Shown piece by piece: positions 1 through 8,668 of a stretch of 36,545 bases of DNA (position 1 is its first letter; every line of letters starts with the position of its first letter). This DNA comes from Micromonospora sp. MW-13. GTDB taxonomy: Bacteria; Actinomycetota; Actinomycetes; Mycobacteriales; Micromonosporaceae. The translations under genes and the position numbers were made by a program. Where the stretch lies: assembly GCF_003434305.1 (NCBI RefSeq), contig NZ_QKKX01000019.1, positions 1-36,545 of the forward strand, given 5' to 3'. The notes beneath the pieces were generated by a model. The model saw only the letters and a list, made by a program, of their open reading frames with translations, did not search any database and had not been told where the DNA came from.

Positions 1-2
1 TT

Positions 3-161
3 TGCCTCGATGGTCACGGTCCCGCAGTTGCCTTCGATGACGGGCGTAGCGTCGTCGGCCTGGATCGTGATGTTCTCGCCGTCCTCGCAGTGGCTGCGGT
101 TGACTGGGCCCGCGCGAACGACTTGCGGCTGGGCCAGTCTCGCGTAGGCCCCATTCGCAAC
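3..161 (-). CDS. partial DUF3060-like protein, runs off the left edge
   Basis: Reading the minus strand in the frame whose last full codon is at 3-5 gives a peptide with the segments GENITIQADDATPVIEG and NCGTVTIEA. Alternating beta-strand residues with a Cys-Gly-Thr-Val turn resemble the repeat of DUF3060 secreted actinobacterial proteins. The frame stays open upstream to about 300 but has no ATG, so the start is not fixed and the given right end is only a guess. The gene continues beyond the window. It may be an intact gene entering the window or a fragment; no function is claimed. Confidence 0.3.
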
Positions 162-362
162 CTCGCTGAGAGCGTTGTCGCCGCGACAAGATCGGCACGG
201 AACGGCCGACGGTGGTACGCGAACGCCCAGCAGAGAGGTGGGCCGCGGTTCCGAGAGCCCGGTCGACGGTGGCCGACGAAGGCCGACCGCACGTCGGCGA
301 ACTTGAAGCCCCCGGCCGCCTACGGGATCCGCCATCGGCGGCACCCGTGTCCCGCCCCGGTG

Positions 363-1004
363 TCAGTCCAGCCAGTACCAGCCGTCGCCGAGCGACCAGC
401 GCATCCGGCAGGGGTCCGCGAAGCAGTCGAAGCTTGTGTCACCCGGCGTCCCGGTGAGGTGCGCGTAGCCGGCCGCGCCGTCTGGCGTGCCGACCCAGAC
501 CGGCAGGAGGATGCCCGTCGGCCCGCTGCCCTCGGTGCCGATCCGCACCGCCCGCCCCATGGACGACAGGTGCCGCAGATCCTTCGGCAGAACCTGGCCG
601 TACCGGTCGCCGTACTCGGCTGTGACCTTGTCGGCGAGCCCGGCCGCGGTGCGGAAGTCGTCCCGGTGGAGGCGGTAGAAGTTGTGGACGAAGACGGACG
701 TCCAGTCGACGGCCACGATCGCCACCGGGGCCAGCAACCCAGGAACCAGCACCAGCGTCAGCGCCTTGACCGGCCCGACCCTGCGCCACAGGGCCACCAG
801 GGCGATCCCGGTGACGGCCATCGCCAGCAGCCAGCCCAGCCCGGTGATGATCAGGCTGAGCAACCACAGGTTGGCCAGCCGAAGGCCAAAGAGATGCAGC
901 CCGGCGACGACTCCCCATGCCGCCACGACCCCGACCACCCAACCGGCGACGACACGGCCACGCGGGCGTACAGCTGTCGTGGTACCACCTGCGGCGACGG
1001 GCAT
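363..1004 (-). CDS. hypothetical membrane protein, 213 aa
   Basis: The product has a charged N-terminus followed by about three hydrophobic segments (roughly residues 18-40, 45-72 and 80-102). A soluble C-terminal half of about 105 residues follows, containing a Cys pair near the end (DCFADPC) and a Trp-rich tail (WSLGDGWYWLD). I do not recognise the family. The C-terminal part is probably extracytoplasmic, with the two cysteines disulfide-bonded. The ATG at 1004 is preceded, six bases upstream, by CATAAT, a good -10 match, and no ribosome binding site is visible. The transcript may therefore be leaderless. It stands alone between the left-edge fragment and an ISAs1 remnant on the same strand. 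Confidence 0.75.
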   Translation of the reverse strand: MPVAAGGTTTAVRPRGRVVAGWVVGVVAAWGVVAGLHLFGLRLANLWLLSLIITGLGWLLAMAVTGIALVALWRRVGPVKALTLVLVPGLLAPVAIVAVDWTSVFVHNFYRLHRDDFRTAAGLADKVTAEYGDRYGQVLPKDLRHLSSMGRAVRIGTEGSGPTGILLPVWVGTPDGAAGYAHLTGTPGDTSFDCFADPCRMRWSLGDGWYWLD

Positions 1005-1050
1005 CCGCTCATTATGAATGTGGGCCGCAACCAGGGCCCCGGCAAAGTCC

Positions 1051-1755
1051 TCAGGTGATGCCGAGTAGGGCCAGCGATCGGTTACTGTCGCGGGCGTGGT
1101 GGCGGTTGGCGGCGGCGATGTTGGTGAGGCCGGTCAGGCGTAGGGCGCCGATGGCGGCGTCGCGCAGGGATGCCATGACCTGTGGTCCGGTACCGGTGCG
1201 GATCTGGGATCGGTCTTCGTCGTAGGTGACGTCGCGGACCCGGTGGACCTTGTTCTCGATCGACCAGTGACCGCGGATCCACCCTGCGAGGTGCTCCGGC
1301 CTGGCTTGGCGAACGTGGAGGTCGGTGATCGCGTAGACGGTTTCGGTGGTGAAGCGTTTCGGCTGGTCGAGCCGGCGTCGGCGGCGTCGGATCTGCAGTG
1401 CTTGGGCGGCGTGGGGGAAGTCGATCCCGGTGGAGATTGACAGGATCTTGCACGTGCGGATCTCCCGGCGGCCGTGACCACGGTCGCTGTCACGGGCGGT
1501 GTCGGGAGCGGCTCGCCAGGGCAAGCGGGCCAGTTGGGCGTGCAGGCTGGGCTGGTTGCCCTTCACGGTGAGAATCCAGTGGGCGCCGCGTTCGGCGAGG
1601 TAGGCGACTTGCTCGCGCTGGCAGTGCAGTGCGTCGGCGGTCACCACCGTGTCGCGCAGGTCGCTGAGCTGGTCGAGCAGAGGTGCGAAGCGGGTGATCT
1701 CGTTGGTCTTGCCGTCGACGTCGGTGCCTCTCCACAAGACTGCTGGTCGGGCCAT
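1051..1755 (-). pseudogene. ISAs1-family transposase, N-terminally truncated
   Basis: The 234 residues match the C-terminal two thirds of an ISAs1-type DDE transposase. The visible segments are VDGKTNEITRFAPLLDQL, the catalytic-Asp region VVTADALHCQ, the ILTVKGNQPSLHAQL strand, RGHGRREIRT, and the late catalytic block GHWSIENKVHRVRDVTYDED. The end NIAAANRHHARD is also typical. Full members are near 370-400 aa, so the first 140 or so residues are missing. Upstream of about 1735 the reading no longer resembles a transposase. No intact terminal repeats were found. This is a dead remnant. Confidence 0.85.
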
Positions 1756-2009
1756 TGAAGGTCGCGGCGACGGTCGCTACCAGGCTGCTGGCCCTCACGG
1801 AGCTGGTGCGTCCCAAGCCGCAACCCGCATCAAAAGGCGCGAACAGTCGTTTGATATTTCATCACCAAAGGGGCCAATAGCCATTGGACCTGTCTAGTTG
1901 GTCTCAACCTCGCCGGTCGGTACTCTCGGGGCAGACACGGCGGCTCGTATCGGGTTTAGTGGGAGTCTGACGGCGAGATCAGCTCAGCACTGACGAGGAG
2001 ACTAGGCGG

Positions 2010-2825
2010 ATGAAATCCTCACCCTGGCGCCCCGGAGCGGAGAAAGGCCGAGCGACGCCCGCTGGCTTCTATGACGCGCTCATCGGCGGCGAGTGGAACC
2101 TCCCCGCGGATCGCGAGCTGGCCGAGAAGGCGCTGAAAGTCATTCCCACGATTAAGCATGGCGCGATAACCTCGCGGGCGTTCCTCCGGCGGGCGGTGCA
2201 CCATTTCGCGCAGGAGGGATATGACCAGTTCCTCGACCTGGGCTCCGGCATCCCCGCGACTGGCAATGTGCATGAGATCGCTCAGATTAATCGTCCTGGC
2301 GCCCGAGTGGTGTATGTCGACAACCACGCCGTCGCGGTGATGACCGGGCAACAAATCCTCCGGGACAACCCGGATGCCGTCTCCATCCTCGGAGATGCCC
2401 GCAACCCCGAGGCGGTGCTGGGCGATGAGGAACTCAACAAGACAATCGACCTCGACCGGCCGGTCGTGCTCCTGGCCGTGGCGCTGCTGCACTACCTCAC
2501 GGATGAGGACCACCCCTACGAGGTCATGGCGCAGCTGCGGGACAGACTGGCGCCCGGGAGCGTGCTGGTGCTGACACACGGCGCCAGCGAGTCGTACGCG
2601 CCAAGCCAGGCACAGCAGGTGCAGGCCGCCTTCGCCGCCTCCGAGGCATCGAAGCCGGTCACCCGGAACTACGACGAGGTCCTGAGGTTCTTCGGCGACT
2701 TCGAGATGATCGACCCGGGGTTGGTGTGGCTGCCGCAGTGGCGGCCCTCCCCCGACGACCCACAGTGGTTTGTCTCGGACCCGGTCCGCTCCGGTGCCCT
2801 CGCTGGCGCCGCCCTCAAACGCTGA
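2010..2825 (+). CDS. SAM-dependent methyltransferase, DUF574 (Methyltransf_19) type
   Basis: This is a 271-residue class I methyltransferase of the actinobacterial DUF574/Methyltransf_19 family. It has an N-terminal ARVYDALIGG-like segment (GFYDALIGGEWN, residues 20-31). SAM-binding motif I is FLDLGSGIPATGNVHEIAQ (about 75-93), the acidic end of strand 2 is VVYVDNH, and a DDEVLRFF-like segment (NYDEVLRFFGDF) lies near the C-terminus. The ATG at 2010 follows GAGGAG at about ten bases. Family members are abundant in actinomycetes, often as orphan copies near XRE regulators, and their substrates are mostly unknown. No regulator gene is visible next to this one. Confidence 0.9.
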   Translation: MKSSPWRPGAEKGRATPAGFYDALIGGEWNLPADRELAEKALKVIPTIKHGAITSRAFLRRAVHHFAQEGYDQFLDLGSGIPATGNVHEIAQINRPGARVVYVDNHAVAVMTGQQILRDNPDAVSILGDARNPEAVLGDEELNKTIDLDRPVVLLAVALLHYLTDEDHPYEVMAQLRDRLAPGSVLVLTHGASESYAPSQAQQVQAAFAASEASKPVTRNYDEVLRFFGDFEMIDPGLVWLPQWRPSPDDPQWFVSDPVRSGALAGAALKR

Positions 2826-3236
2826 CCAACCGCCGTCCCCTGCACCTTCTGCTGGCCCGGTCGGCGTCGCGCTACGGCGCTGCCGGGTCGGATGTCAGGG
2901 GCGTGGCCAGGGTTAGGTGGCGGGATTATGGATCTTCCGCGCGTGGCAGTCGGTGAATAGGTCCGCGTAGCGAGGAATCGGGGCCTCATGCAGGAGGTTC
3001 GCCCGCTGCTGCTGGCCTTGCCAGCGGGTGCCATTGTTGCGGCTGTCGGTCACGCGACCCGTCGGGTGGACAGGGGCGTTACGAGGTCGTGGTCGGACAG
3101 TTCGGGAAGGATCTGCCCCGCGGCCGTCCCGGTGGTGCCCCTGAGCGCTACGAGCAGTTCCGTGAGGGTGTGGTGGCGTCCCATCAGGGGGCCTTGGCCG
3201 AAGCAGCGTCCCCTGCTGGCTAGGAGGACACGTTGC
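2826..3236. other. gap with no recognisable gene
   Basis: Between the methyltransferase stop and the GGDEF remnant no reading frame resembles a known family. The minus-strand frame of the GGDEF remnant stays open to 2913 and ends with a plausible-looking peptide (PIPRYADLFTDCHARKIHN). That tail may be debris of another gene; I cannot identify it. Confidence 0.4.
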
Positions 3237-3458
3237 GGGTGAGAGCCCTGCGCTTGCCCGGACGGCGACAAGAATGCCGGCCATGTCTGTCACGTGTCGT
3301 ACGCGGTTGAGGACGCGTTGGGTGTAGCCCAGCATCTCGTCGGTTGGCCTGTCCCGCACGACCAGGGCGAAGGAATCACCGCCGACTCGCGCGGCGAAGT
3401 GCGACTCGGGTGCCTGTGGGAGGATCTTCTGGCCGATTCTCTGCAACAGCCCGTCCTC
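3237..3458 (-). pseudogene. GGDEF-domain remnant
   Basis: About 74 residues of the minus-strand reading resemble the second half of a diguanylate-cyclase domain: SHFAARVGGDSFALVVRD is the GGDEF loop, followed by an amphipathic helix and a VRASAGLSP strand like the canonical V-T-x-S-x-G-I-A. The signature reads GGDSF, so the catalytic Glu is lost. The segment is fused in frame to an IS701 remnant upstream, and similarity is lost after 3237. It is a fragment, not a working enzyme. Confidence 0.45.
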
Positions 3459-3473
3459 TGCTGGGCGGCCGCC

Positions 3474-4127
3474 TGTGGGGCCGAAGCACAGGTAGTAGGC
3501 CAGGTCCGTGGGGTCGGTGATGCTGCGACGGACCAGCAGCCAGTGCACGTAGCCGTCGTCGGTGCCGGGCAGGGAGGCTACCGCCCAGTCGTAGAGTTGC
3601 GGCCCTTCGGCGCCGTCGCCGCAGCTGCGGCGCTTCCACGCGAAGGTTGGTGCGGCGGCGGCGAGGACAGCCGTCGCCCGCAAGGAGTTGATCAAACGGC
3701 TCCTCGCAGGCAGGTGCGAGGTCTGCGGCGGCACGGTGGACATCCAAGTTCACCACGTCCGCAAACTCGCCGACCTCGACCAGGCCGGGCAGTCACGCAA
3801 GAACACCTGGACGAAGATCATGGCCAAGCGGCGAGGCAAGACGCTCATCGTCTGCGCCGACTGCCACCACCAGATCCGCCACATAGGTGAACAGGCCGTC
3901 GCGAACAGCGTCCGGGTCCCACGCCGACCGGTTGAGCAGCCGCTGTATCCGGTTCGGCGTCGCGTCGCCAGCGGCCTCGGCCAAGGTCCAGCCGTTCTTG
4001 CTCGCAACAACCCGACCAGGTAGCTCAGCGCCTGCCGGCGCGGCTCCGCACGCCCGAATCGGTGCGCGAACCGCGCCAGCAAATCATCCAGACCCGCCCG
4101 CCAGCCCACGATGTCATCGATCAACAC
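3474..4127 (-). pseudogene. IS701-family transposase, interrupted and frameshifted
   Basis: Two blocks of one IS701-like transposase lie on the minus strand. The N-terminal block (4127 to about 3883) reads GLDDLLARFAHRFGRAEPRR, then changes frame at about 4015 into NGWTLAEAAGDATP and RLLNRSAWDPDAVRDGL. The C-terminal block (about 3645-3474) reads WKRRSCGDGAEGP, LYDWAVASLP and WLLVRRSITDPTDLAYYLCF. The middle, where most catalytic residues would be, is missing and is replaced by a group II intron protein fragment (3672-3882). Family members are about 400 aa. It cannot encode an active enzyme. Confidence 0.7.
3672..3882 (+). pseudogene. group II intron reverse transcriptase/maturase, C-terminal HNH fragment
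   Basis: The plus-strand reading gives ARKELIKRLLAGRCEVCGG, VDIQVHHVRKLADL, then WTKIMAKRRGKTLIVC and ADCHHQIRHIG. This is the C-terminal zinc/HNH endonuclease module of group II intron-encoded proteins, with both Cys pairs (CEVC, CADC) and the HH core intact. The reverse transcriptase and maturase domains are absent, and I see no domain V/VI RNA after it. An ATG-initiated open frame covers 3688-4023, but its last 45 residues are IS701 antisense. The fragment sits inside the IS701 remnant on the opposite strand. Confidence 0.75.
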
Positions 4128-4282
4128 AAGTGCGACAGCCTGCCCGCCCCCATGACCGGCGCGCGACGGCGCCGTCCATGGTCAGTCTGCGAGAAGCCCG
4201 GGTTGCCTCCCGATTGTCCGCGACGCGAGGTTGAGCCGAAGCTTCTCGATGACATCTAGTGCCTCCTCCTCGATGTCGCCAG

Positions 4283-4502
4283 CCCACCGTTAGAGCCGGG
4301 CGCCGGTCAGCGTGGTGGTTTCGAAGAAGTCGGCGGCGATGATGGCCTGCGCCTGCGAGCGCAGGAACGTTGCCCAGGTGGCTGGTGGCGCAGTGCCAGG
4401 ATCTCGGCGTCCTTGTCTCGGTCGCTCATCGGCAGCAGCCGTAGCAGCGCGAGAGCGCTGGTCACACCGAGGTAGGCCGGTCGCAGCAGCACAACAGGTC
4501 AT
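4283..4502 (-). pseudogene. integrase-core transposase remnant with internal deletion
   Basis: One minus-strand frame (from about 4492) reads LRLLPMSDRDKDAEILALRHQ, the N-terminal helix-turn-helix part of an actinobacterial integrase-core (IS3/IS481-like) transposase. At about 4390 the similarity jumps to another frame, TWATFLRSQAQAIIAADFF and ETTTLTGARL, which is the start of the DDE integrase core. Roughly 60-100 residues between them are deleted and nothing follows the first catalytic strand. It is a short dead remnant. Confidence 0.6.
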
Positions 4503-4619
4503 CCTCGCGCACCGCTCAACGTCGAAGTCTTGACCAGGACGGACGAGGTTTCGGCACCCGCAGGGTCGAGTTCTGGGTGCCCCGCCGGCGCTGACCCCTT
4601 TCGGTTCGCCGCTGTGTGG

Positions 4620-5165
4620 TCAGCACAGCAGCGTCAGCCAGTAGGCGCGGTCATTCATGTAGCTGGGCATGTTGCCGAACCCGTACCCGGCCACGACCGG
4701 TGTCAGGGTGAACCACTCGTCCTCGAACTTGATCTTGGCGCCGCCGGTCTGGTTGTTGTACCAGGACGAGGCGCCGGCGCGCTCGCCGGTGGGGAACCCG
4801 TAATTCGGCAGCCGGTAGACCTGGCAGTAGTAGAACGCGTAACCGTAACCGCCGCGGTTGGCGTCGGCGTGGACGCAGGCCCGTCCGGTGCCGCACCAGC
4901 TGCCGGCGGCATCCGCGTCCCCGTCGGTGAGGGTGAGGACCACGCCGTCGTCGGGCCAGGCGACCTGGTTGGCCGACAGCCTGGTCGCGTGCGGGTCACC
5001 GGCGAGGATCGATCGGATCCGGTCCTCGGTGAGGGTGTCCGGTGATGCTGCCGCGACCGGCGACGCCGAGCTGGCGAGCAGCACGGACGTGGCCGTTACG
5101 AGGGACACGGCGAGGTTGAGCACGCGCCGTCCCCGGCGGTGCGGTGTCGCTTGCGCATTGAGCAT
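4620..5165 (-). CDS. secreted protein resembling protease-inhibitor family I36
   Basis: The 181-residue product starts at the ATG at 5165, six bases after AAGGAG. A twin-Arg-containing signal peptide (RRGRRVLNLAV, hydrophobic core, ASPVAA cleavage region near residue 37) directs export. The mature part has WCGTGRACVHADANRGG, which resembles the crystallin-like core of SMPI-type (I36) inhibitors, then paired cysteines, many aromatic residues and a C-terminal Cys (the last residue). It would act outside the cell, possibly on a protease; the family call is by motif only. Its start lies inside the 3' end of the upstream reductase gene, so the two are probably co-transcribed. Confidence 0.75.
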   Translation of the reverse strand: MLNAQATPHRRGRRVLNLAVSLVTATSVLLASSASPVAAASPDTLTEDRIRSILAGDPHATRLSANQVAWPDDGVVLTLTDGDADAAGSWCGTGRACVHADANRGGYGYAFYYCQVYRLPNYGFPTGERAGASSWYNNQTGGAKIKFEDEWFTLTPVVAGYGFGNMPSYMNDRAYWLTLLC

Positions 5166-5815
5166 GATGACTCCTTCGTGAAGGTGGCCGTCGAGCGTTC
5201 GGGTGAGGGCGCCCAGGACTGGACGCGGTAGCTCACGTGCGTGACCGCCGTCGTGGCGCGTGCGCTGACCTGCTGCAGGTCCAGCGGCGGTACGCCGTCG
5301 AACAGTCGCGTGCCGGCGCCCAGGGTGAGCGGCGCGATGTGCTGCCGCAGCTCGTCGATGAGGCCGGCGGCGAGGTACTGGTTGATGGTGGCCGCGCCGC
5401 CCACGACCGCGACATCGCCGGCGCCGGCCGCCGTGCGCGCCTGCGCCTGCGCCGACTCGATCCCGTCGGTGACGAAGTGGAACGTGGTGCCGCCGGTCAT
5501 CGGCTGCGGCGCACGGGCATGATGGGTGAGCACGAACACCGGGGCGTGATAGGGCGGGTCGTCGCCCCACCAGCCGTTCCATTGCCGATCCCACCCGCCT
5601 CGTACGGGGCCGAACATGTTGCGCCCCATGATGAACGCCTCGGCGGCGGTGACCCGCTCGATCTCGGCGCGGTTCGCGTCGGGGTCGGCGTACCAGGCGT
5701 GCAGCCTGTCACCCCAGCCGCCGCCGTCGTCGCCGAACGGGCGTTCCTCGCTCTGGTTGAGCCCGGCCGCGTAGCCGTCGACCCAGATCGTGAGGTCGCA
5801 GATCACCCTGCCCAT
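5096..5815 (-). CDS. dihydrofolate reductase family protein (RibD_C domain)
   Basis: The product starts MGRVICDLTIWVDGYAAG and has the RibD C-terminal/DHFR-like fold. Visible features are FIMGRNMFGPVRGGW (about 68-82), FVLTHHARAP, the NADPH-site segment VAVVGGAATINQYL, and IAPLTLGAGTRLFDG near the end. Such proteins are NADPH-dependent reductases of unknown substrate. ATG at 5815 has GGAAGGAG six bases upstream. The domain normally ends near THVSYRV, yet this frame runs about 41 residues further and overlaps the next gene by 70 bases. The native stop may have been lost. It is flanked by a membrane protein 38 bases upstream. Confidence 0.85.
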   Translation of the reverse strand: MGRVICDLTIWVDGYAAGLNQSEERPFGDDGGGWGDRLHAWYADPDANRAEIERVTAAEAFIMGRNMFGPVRGGWDRQWNGWWGDDPPYHAPVFVLTHHARAPQPMTGGTTFHFVTDGIESAQAQARTAAGAGDVAVVGGAATINQYLAAGLIDELRQHIAPLTLGAGTRLFDGVPPLDLQQVSARATTAVTHVSYRVQSWAPSPERSTATFTKESSCSMRKRHRTAGDGACSTSPCPS

Positions 5816-5853
5816 CGGTGCTCCTTCCGGCGAGAGGCTTCTTGTCCAGGACG

Positions 5854-6393
5854 TCACGTGGCCAGGCCGAGCACGACCAGGCCGAGCCCGAGCGGCAGGT
5901 CCAGCGCCATGCAGGCCTCGGCCAGCGAACGGGACACGACCGCCCGGCGGCGGTGGTGCACCGCGTCCCACACCGCGTGGGAGGCCAGCACCAGCCCGGC
6001 CACGACCAGGCCGGCGTCCGGGGCCAGCGCCAACGTGGCGAGCGCGAGACCGGCGTACACGGTGCCGCCGACGAATTGCGCGGACACCTGGCGGCGCGGG
6101 GCACCGACGACCACGGCCACGACGACGAGCATCGCCGCGGCGGCGCCGAGCAGCACCCATCGACCCACGCCGGTGATCTCCCCGACGGCGATGACGACGC
6201 TGCCGGCTGGTACGGCCACCCACGCCATCCACGGCCGGTCTAGCGCGGCCGCGGCGAGGTAGCAGAGCGCGGCCACCCACACGCAGGTGACGGCCGTCTC
6301 CCGGTCGGCGACGGTGACCAGCACGGCGATGGCCGCGGCGAGACCGGCCGCAGTCGGCCAGCGGCGCGACAGCCACGAGGATGCGGGGTTCAT
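5854..6393 (-). CDS. hypothetical multi-pass membrane protein
   Basis: The product of about 179 residues has five or six hydrophobic segments and a HAVWDAVHH motif in the penultimate segment. That motif resembles the His-Trp-Asp-His signature of DUF6010-type membrane proteins, but I am not sure of membership. ATG at 6393 is chosen; an in-frame GTG at 6402 is the alternative and neither has an ideal ribosome binding site. It lies 38 bases upstream of the reductase and about 90 bases downstream of a GlxA-type regulator on the same strand, so it may belong to a four-gene unit. Confidence 0.7.
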   Translation of the reverse strand: MNPASSWLSRRWPTAAGLAAAIAVLVTVADRETAVTCVWVAALCYLAAAALDRPWMAWVAVPAGSVVIAVGEITGVGRWVLLGAAAAMLVVVAVVVGAPRRQVSAQFVGGTVYAGLALATLALAPDAGLVVAGLVLASHAVWDAVHHRRRAVVSRSLAEACMALDLPLGLGLVVLGLAT

Positions 6394-6482
6394 GCCCCTC
6401 ACTCTGGCCGCGCCGGACGCCGGTGCCGAGCCGAACCCGGCAGCGCGTCAGAAATCCTGGCACTTCCGGCACGGAACCTGCG

Positions 6483-7484
6483 TCACGGGTCCGAACCGGC
6501 GCCCACGGTCGTCGACGACACGGCCCGGTACTGCGACGGCGGCACCCCGTACTGCGCGACGAACGCCTGCCGCAGCGTCTCCAGCGACGTGAAGCCGCAC
6601 CACCGTGCGATCATGCCGATCGGGTGGCCGGTGGTCGCCAGCATCCGCGCGGCCGTGTCCAGCCGGGTGCGGCGCACGAACTGCCCGGGCGGCATGCCCA
6701 GGTGCTCGACGAACAACCGGTGCAGCTGCCGCGCGCTCACCCCGCACTGCGCGGCGAGCGTCGCCGTGTCCAGCGTCGACGCCAGGTGCGTGGTCACGTG
6801 CGCGACCGCCCGGCGGACCAGGACGTGGTCCGGATTCGGCGCGGTGAACACACTCATCTGCGCCTGGTTGCCCGGCCGCTGCAGATAGGTGACCAGCGCC
6901 TGCGCCACCACCCGGGCCAGGTCGGGCCCGCAGTCCTCGGTCACCAGCGCCAGCGTCAGGTCCAGCGCGCTCGTGACACCGGCGGACGTGGCGACCCGCC
7001 CGTCGCGGATGAAGATCGGCCGCGGATCGACGTGGACGGCAGGGTACCGCCGCGCCAGCACGTCGGCGTAGTGCCAGTGCGTCGTCGCCCGCCGCCCGTC
7101 GAGCAACCCTGCCGCCGCGAGCACGGTGGCGCCGGTGCACACCGACGCGACGCGGCGGGCCAGCGTGGCAAGCCGCCGCACGTGCGCGACGACTGTCGCG
7201 TCGGCGGCGGCGGCCTCGTGTCCCCGGCCCCCGGACACGACCAGCGTGTCGATCGGCCCGGTGGCGCGCTGCAGCGATCCGCTGCTGTGCAGCTCCAGGC
7301 CGGAGTCGCAGCGGATCGCCTGCCCGTTCGGCGAGATCAGCTCAGTCCGGTACAGCGTCCGCCCCGCGATGCGGACAGTCAGGTCGAGCGTGGAGGTGAC
7401 ACAGGCGATGTCGAGCAGCTCGGAGCCTTCGTACCCGACCACCACCACCCGCCGGGCAGTGTCGTCGCTCGATGTGTCCGCCAT
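6483..7484 (-). CDS. GlxA-family transcriptional regulator (DJ-1/PfpI plus AraC HTH)
   Basis: The N-terminal two thirds form a DJ-1/PfpI-like domain: VVVVGYEGSELLDIA at the start, then VASVCTGATVLAAAGLLDG with the nucleophile-elbow Cys at about residue 116. The last 100 residues are a double AraC helix-turn-helix: TLAAQCGVSARQLHRLFVEH, then GMIARWCGFTSLETLRQAF and the closing PPSQYRAV. GlxA-type proteins are DNA-binding regulators whose DJ-1 domain probably senses a small molecule. The ATG at 7484 has AGGA eight bases upstream; the longer start at 7535 has none. It probably controls the genes downstream on the same strand, including the reductase. Confidence 0.92.
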   Translation of the reverse strand: MADTSSDDTARRVVVVGYEGSELLDIACVTSTLDLTVRIAGRTLYRTELISPNGQAIRCDSGLELHSSGSLQRATGPIDTLVVSGGRGHEAAAADATVVAHVRRLATLARRVASVCTGATVLAAAGLLDGRRATTHWHYADVLARRYPAVHVDPRPIFIRDGRVATSAGVTSALDLTLALVTEDCGPDLARVVAQALVTYLQRPGNQAQMSVFTAPNPDHVLVRRAVAHVTTHLASTLDTATLAAQCGVSARQLHRLFVEHLGMPPGQFVRRTRLDTAARMLATTGHPIGMIARWCGFTSLETLRQAFVAQYGVPPSQYRAVSSTTVGAGSDP

Positions 7485-8359
7485 ACCCGATATCCTGTCA
7501 GCGAGTAGCCTGAGCAGAGACAACGCCCGAATCATGCCCGCTGTGGCCTGGCTTGCCCCTGTGCGGCTACGCCACTTCTGAACCGATATCGACCGTAGGA
7601 TGAGTTTCGGCGTTTCGGGATTCTGAGGCCCTGTCTGACGGACTTGCTACGAGCCGCTGGCCTCAACTCACCCTGACAGACAGAGCCCGACTCGAGTCGG
7701 ACATGAACACCCCGAGCTGCTTGCGAGACAAAGTTACCGCAGCGCGCTTTCGAGTGATGCGGTGAACTCGGCCGTGCCGGGCGTGGCTGGCGGCTCGTGG
7801 CTGCTCGGTGGCTGCTCGTCCGACGAGCACCCCCTGCGTCCCGCCCAGTCCTGGGTTCCGCTGGCGTCCGGCCCAGTCCAGTCGGTGTCAGGGTCGATGA
7901 TCACCAATTCAACCGATGGATATCGTCGCTGACTGGTGGCCGCCCGGGTCGGTTCGGGTAGGTCTAGTGGCGTTACTCCAGCCGCAGTTGCGTGATCTTT
8001 AACGCGACGTCCCGACGCCTCCGGCCCCCGGACGTCGCCCCGCTGACGACTGTCGAGAAGGGTGCGCCACAGAGCCAGGCAAGTTGATTCGGACGTTGAG
8101 GCTCCGGAGGGGCCAGGTTGACTTGGCCAGCACCAGGTCATCGGCACCAACGCTGGCCACCTCGGCTCGGACCGGACAGGTCCGTGTCCGGTTCGGACAA
8201 GTTGGCCAGTCCGCAGTCCTGACCACCGGCGTCATCGCTGACCCCCCGACGCTATAGCGCATCAGAGGCCGGAATGGCACGATCTACTTCCGTTGGCGCC
8301 CCTGGATCGCGATCTTCAAGCAGATCTACGTAGCGGCATCCCTTTCATTGAGGAGCATC
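7485..8359. other. gene-poor gap of about 870 bases
   Basis: No frame here gives a convincing protein. A minus-strand frame at 7734-8150 is open but has irregular composition and no domain. Two inverted repeats are present: CTGTCTG with CAGACAG around 7637-7684, and TGCTCGTC/GACGAGCA with a one-base spacer at 7813-7829. The region must hold the promoters of the regulator to the left and of the secreted protein to the right. Confidence 0.5.
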
Positions 8360-8668
8360 ATGGTTCGCAGACGTGCAGCAACAGCTCTGGCCTCAATCGC
8401 CCTGGCGACCGGCACCCTCCTGGCAACCGGTGCCGCACCGGCCTCAGCAGCACCTAGCTGCACAGAATGGTGGGACGCCAACACCTACGGGGTCACCTGC
8501 AGCGGATACACCAGCGGCACGGAGGTGCGCGCGCTGGCTCGGTGTGCCAACGAAACTCTCGCTACCGGGCAGTGGAAGAACGCCGCGACCGGAGGTTGGT
8601 CGTACGCCTACTGCGCTGGTAAAGGCGGCCGGCACGCCAGCGACAGCATGGCCCCCGACTTCCGCTAA
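8360..8668 (+). CDS. small secreted four-cysteine protein
   Basis: The 102-residue product starts at ATG 8360, with GAGGAG just upstream. A classical signal peptide is present: RRRAATALASIALATGTLLA, with cleavage after ASAA near residue 31. The mature part of about 70 residues has four cysteines (PSCTEWW, VTCSGY, ARCANE, AYCAG) that can form two disulfides, many Trp, Tyr, Gly and Thr residues, and no known domain. Short secreted proteins of this shape are common in actinomycetes and generally have no assigned function. No operon partner is visible. Confidence 0.75.
   Translation: MVRRRAATALASIALATGTLLATGAAPASAAPSCTEWWDANTYGVTCSGYTSGTEVRALARCANETLATGQWKNAATGGWSYAYCAGKGGRHASDSMAPDFR

Noticed and set aside
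14..292. Minus-strand open frame of 92 residues
   Set aside because: Out of frame with the DUF3060-like reading, which has much more natural beta-repeat composition.
90..1058. Long plus-strand open frame opposite the membrane protein
   Set aside because: Arg/Pro/Gln-rich, no motifs, and explained by the high GC of the real minus-strand gene.
3294..3890. Plus-strand open frame of 198 residues over the mosaic region
   Set aside because: It crosses antisense IS701 and GGDEF remnants; only its overlap with the intron HNH fragment has meaning, in another frame.
7633..7689. Inverted CTGTCTG/CAGACAG pair, possibly insertion-element ends
   Set aside because: The two ends are imperfect and enclose no transposase; could be a plain hairpin.
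7813..7829. TGCTCGTC/GACGAGCA palindrome as a regulatory site
   Set aside because: GC-rich palindromes of this size occur by chance in such DNA and no gene start is near.
7734..8150. Minus-strand open frame of 138 residues
   Set aside because: No domain and irregular composition; only a short middle part (VELVIIDPDTDWTGPD) looks protein-like, too little to call a gene.
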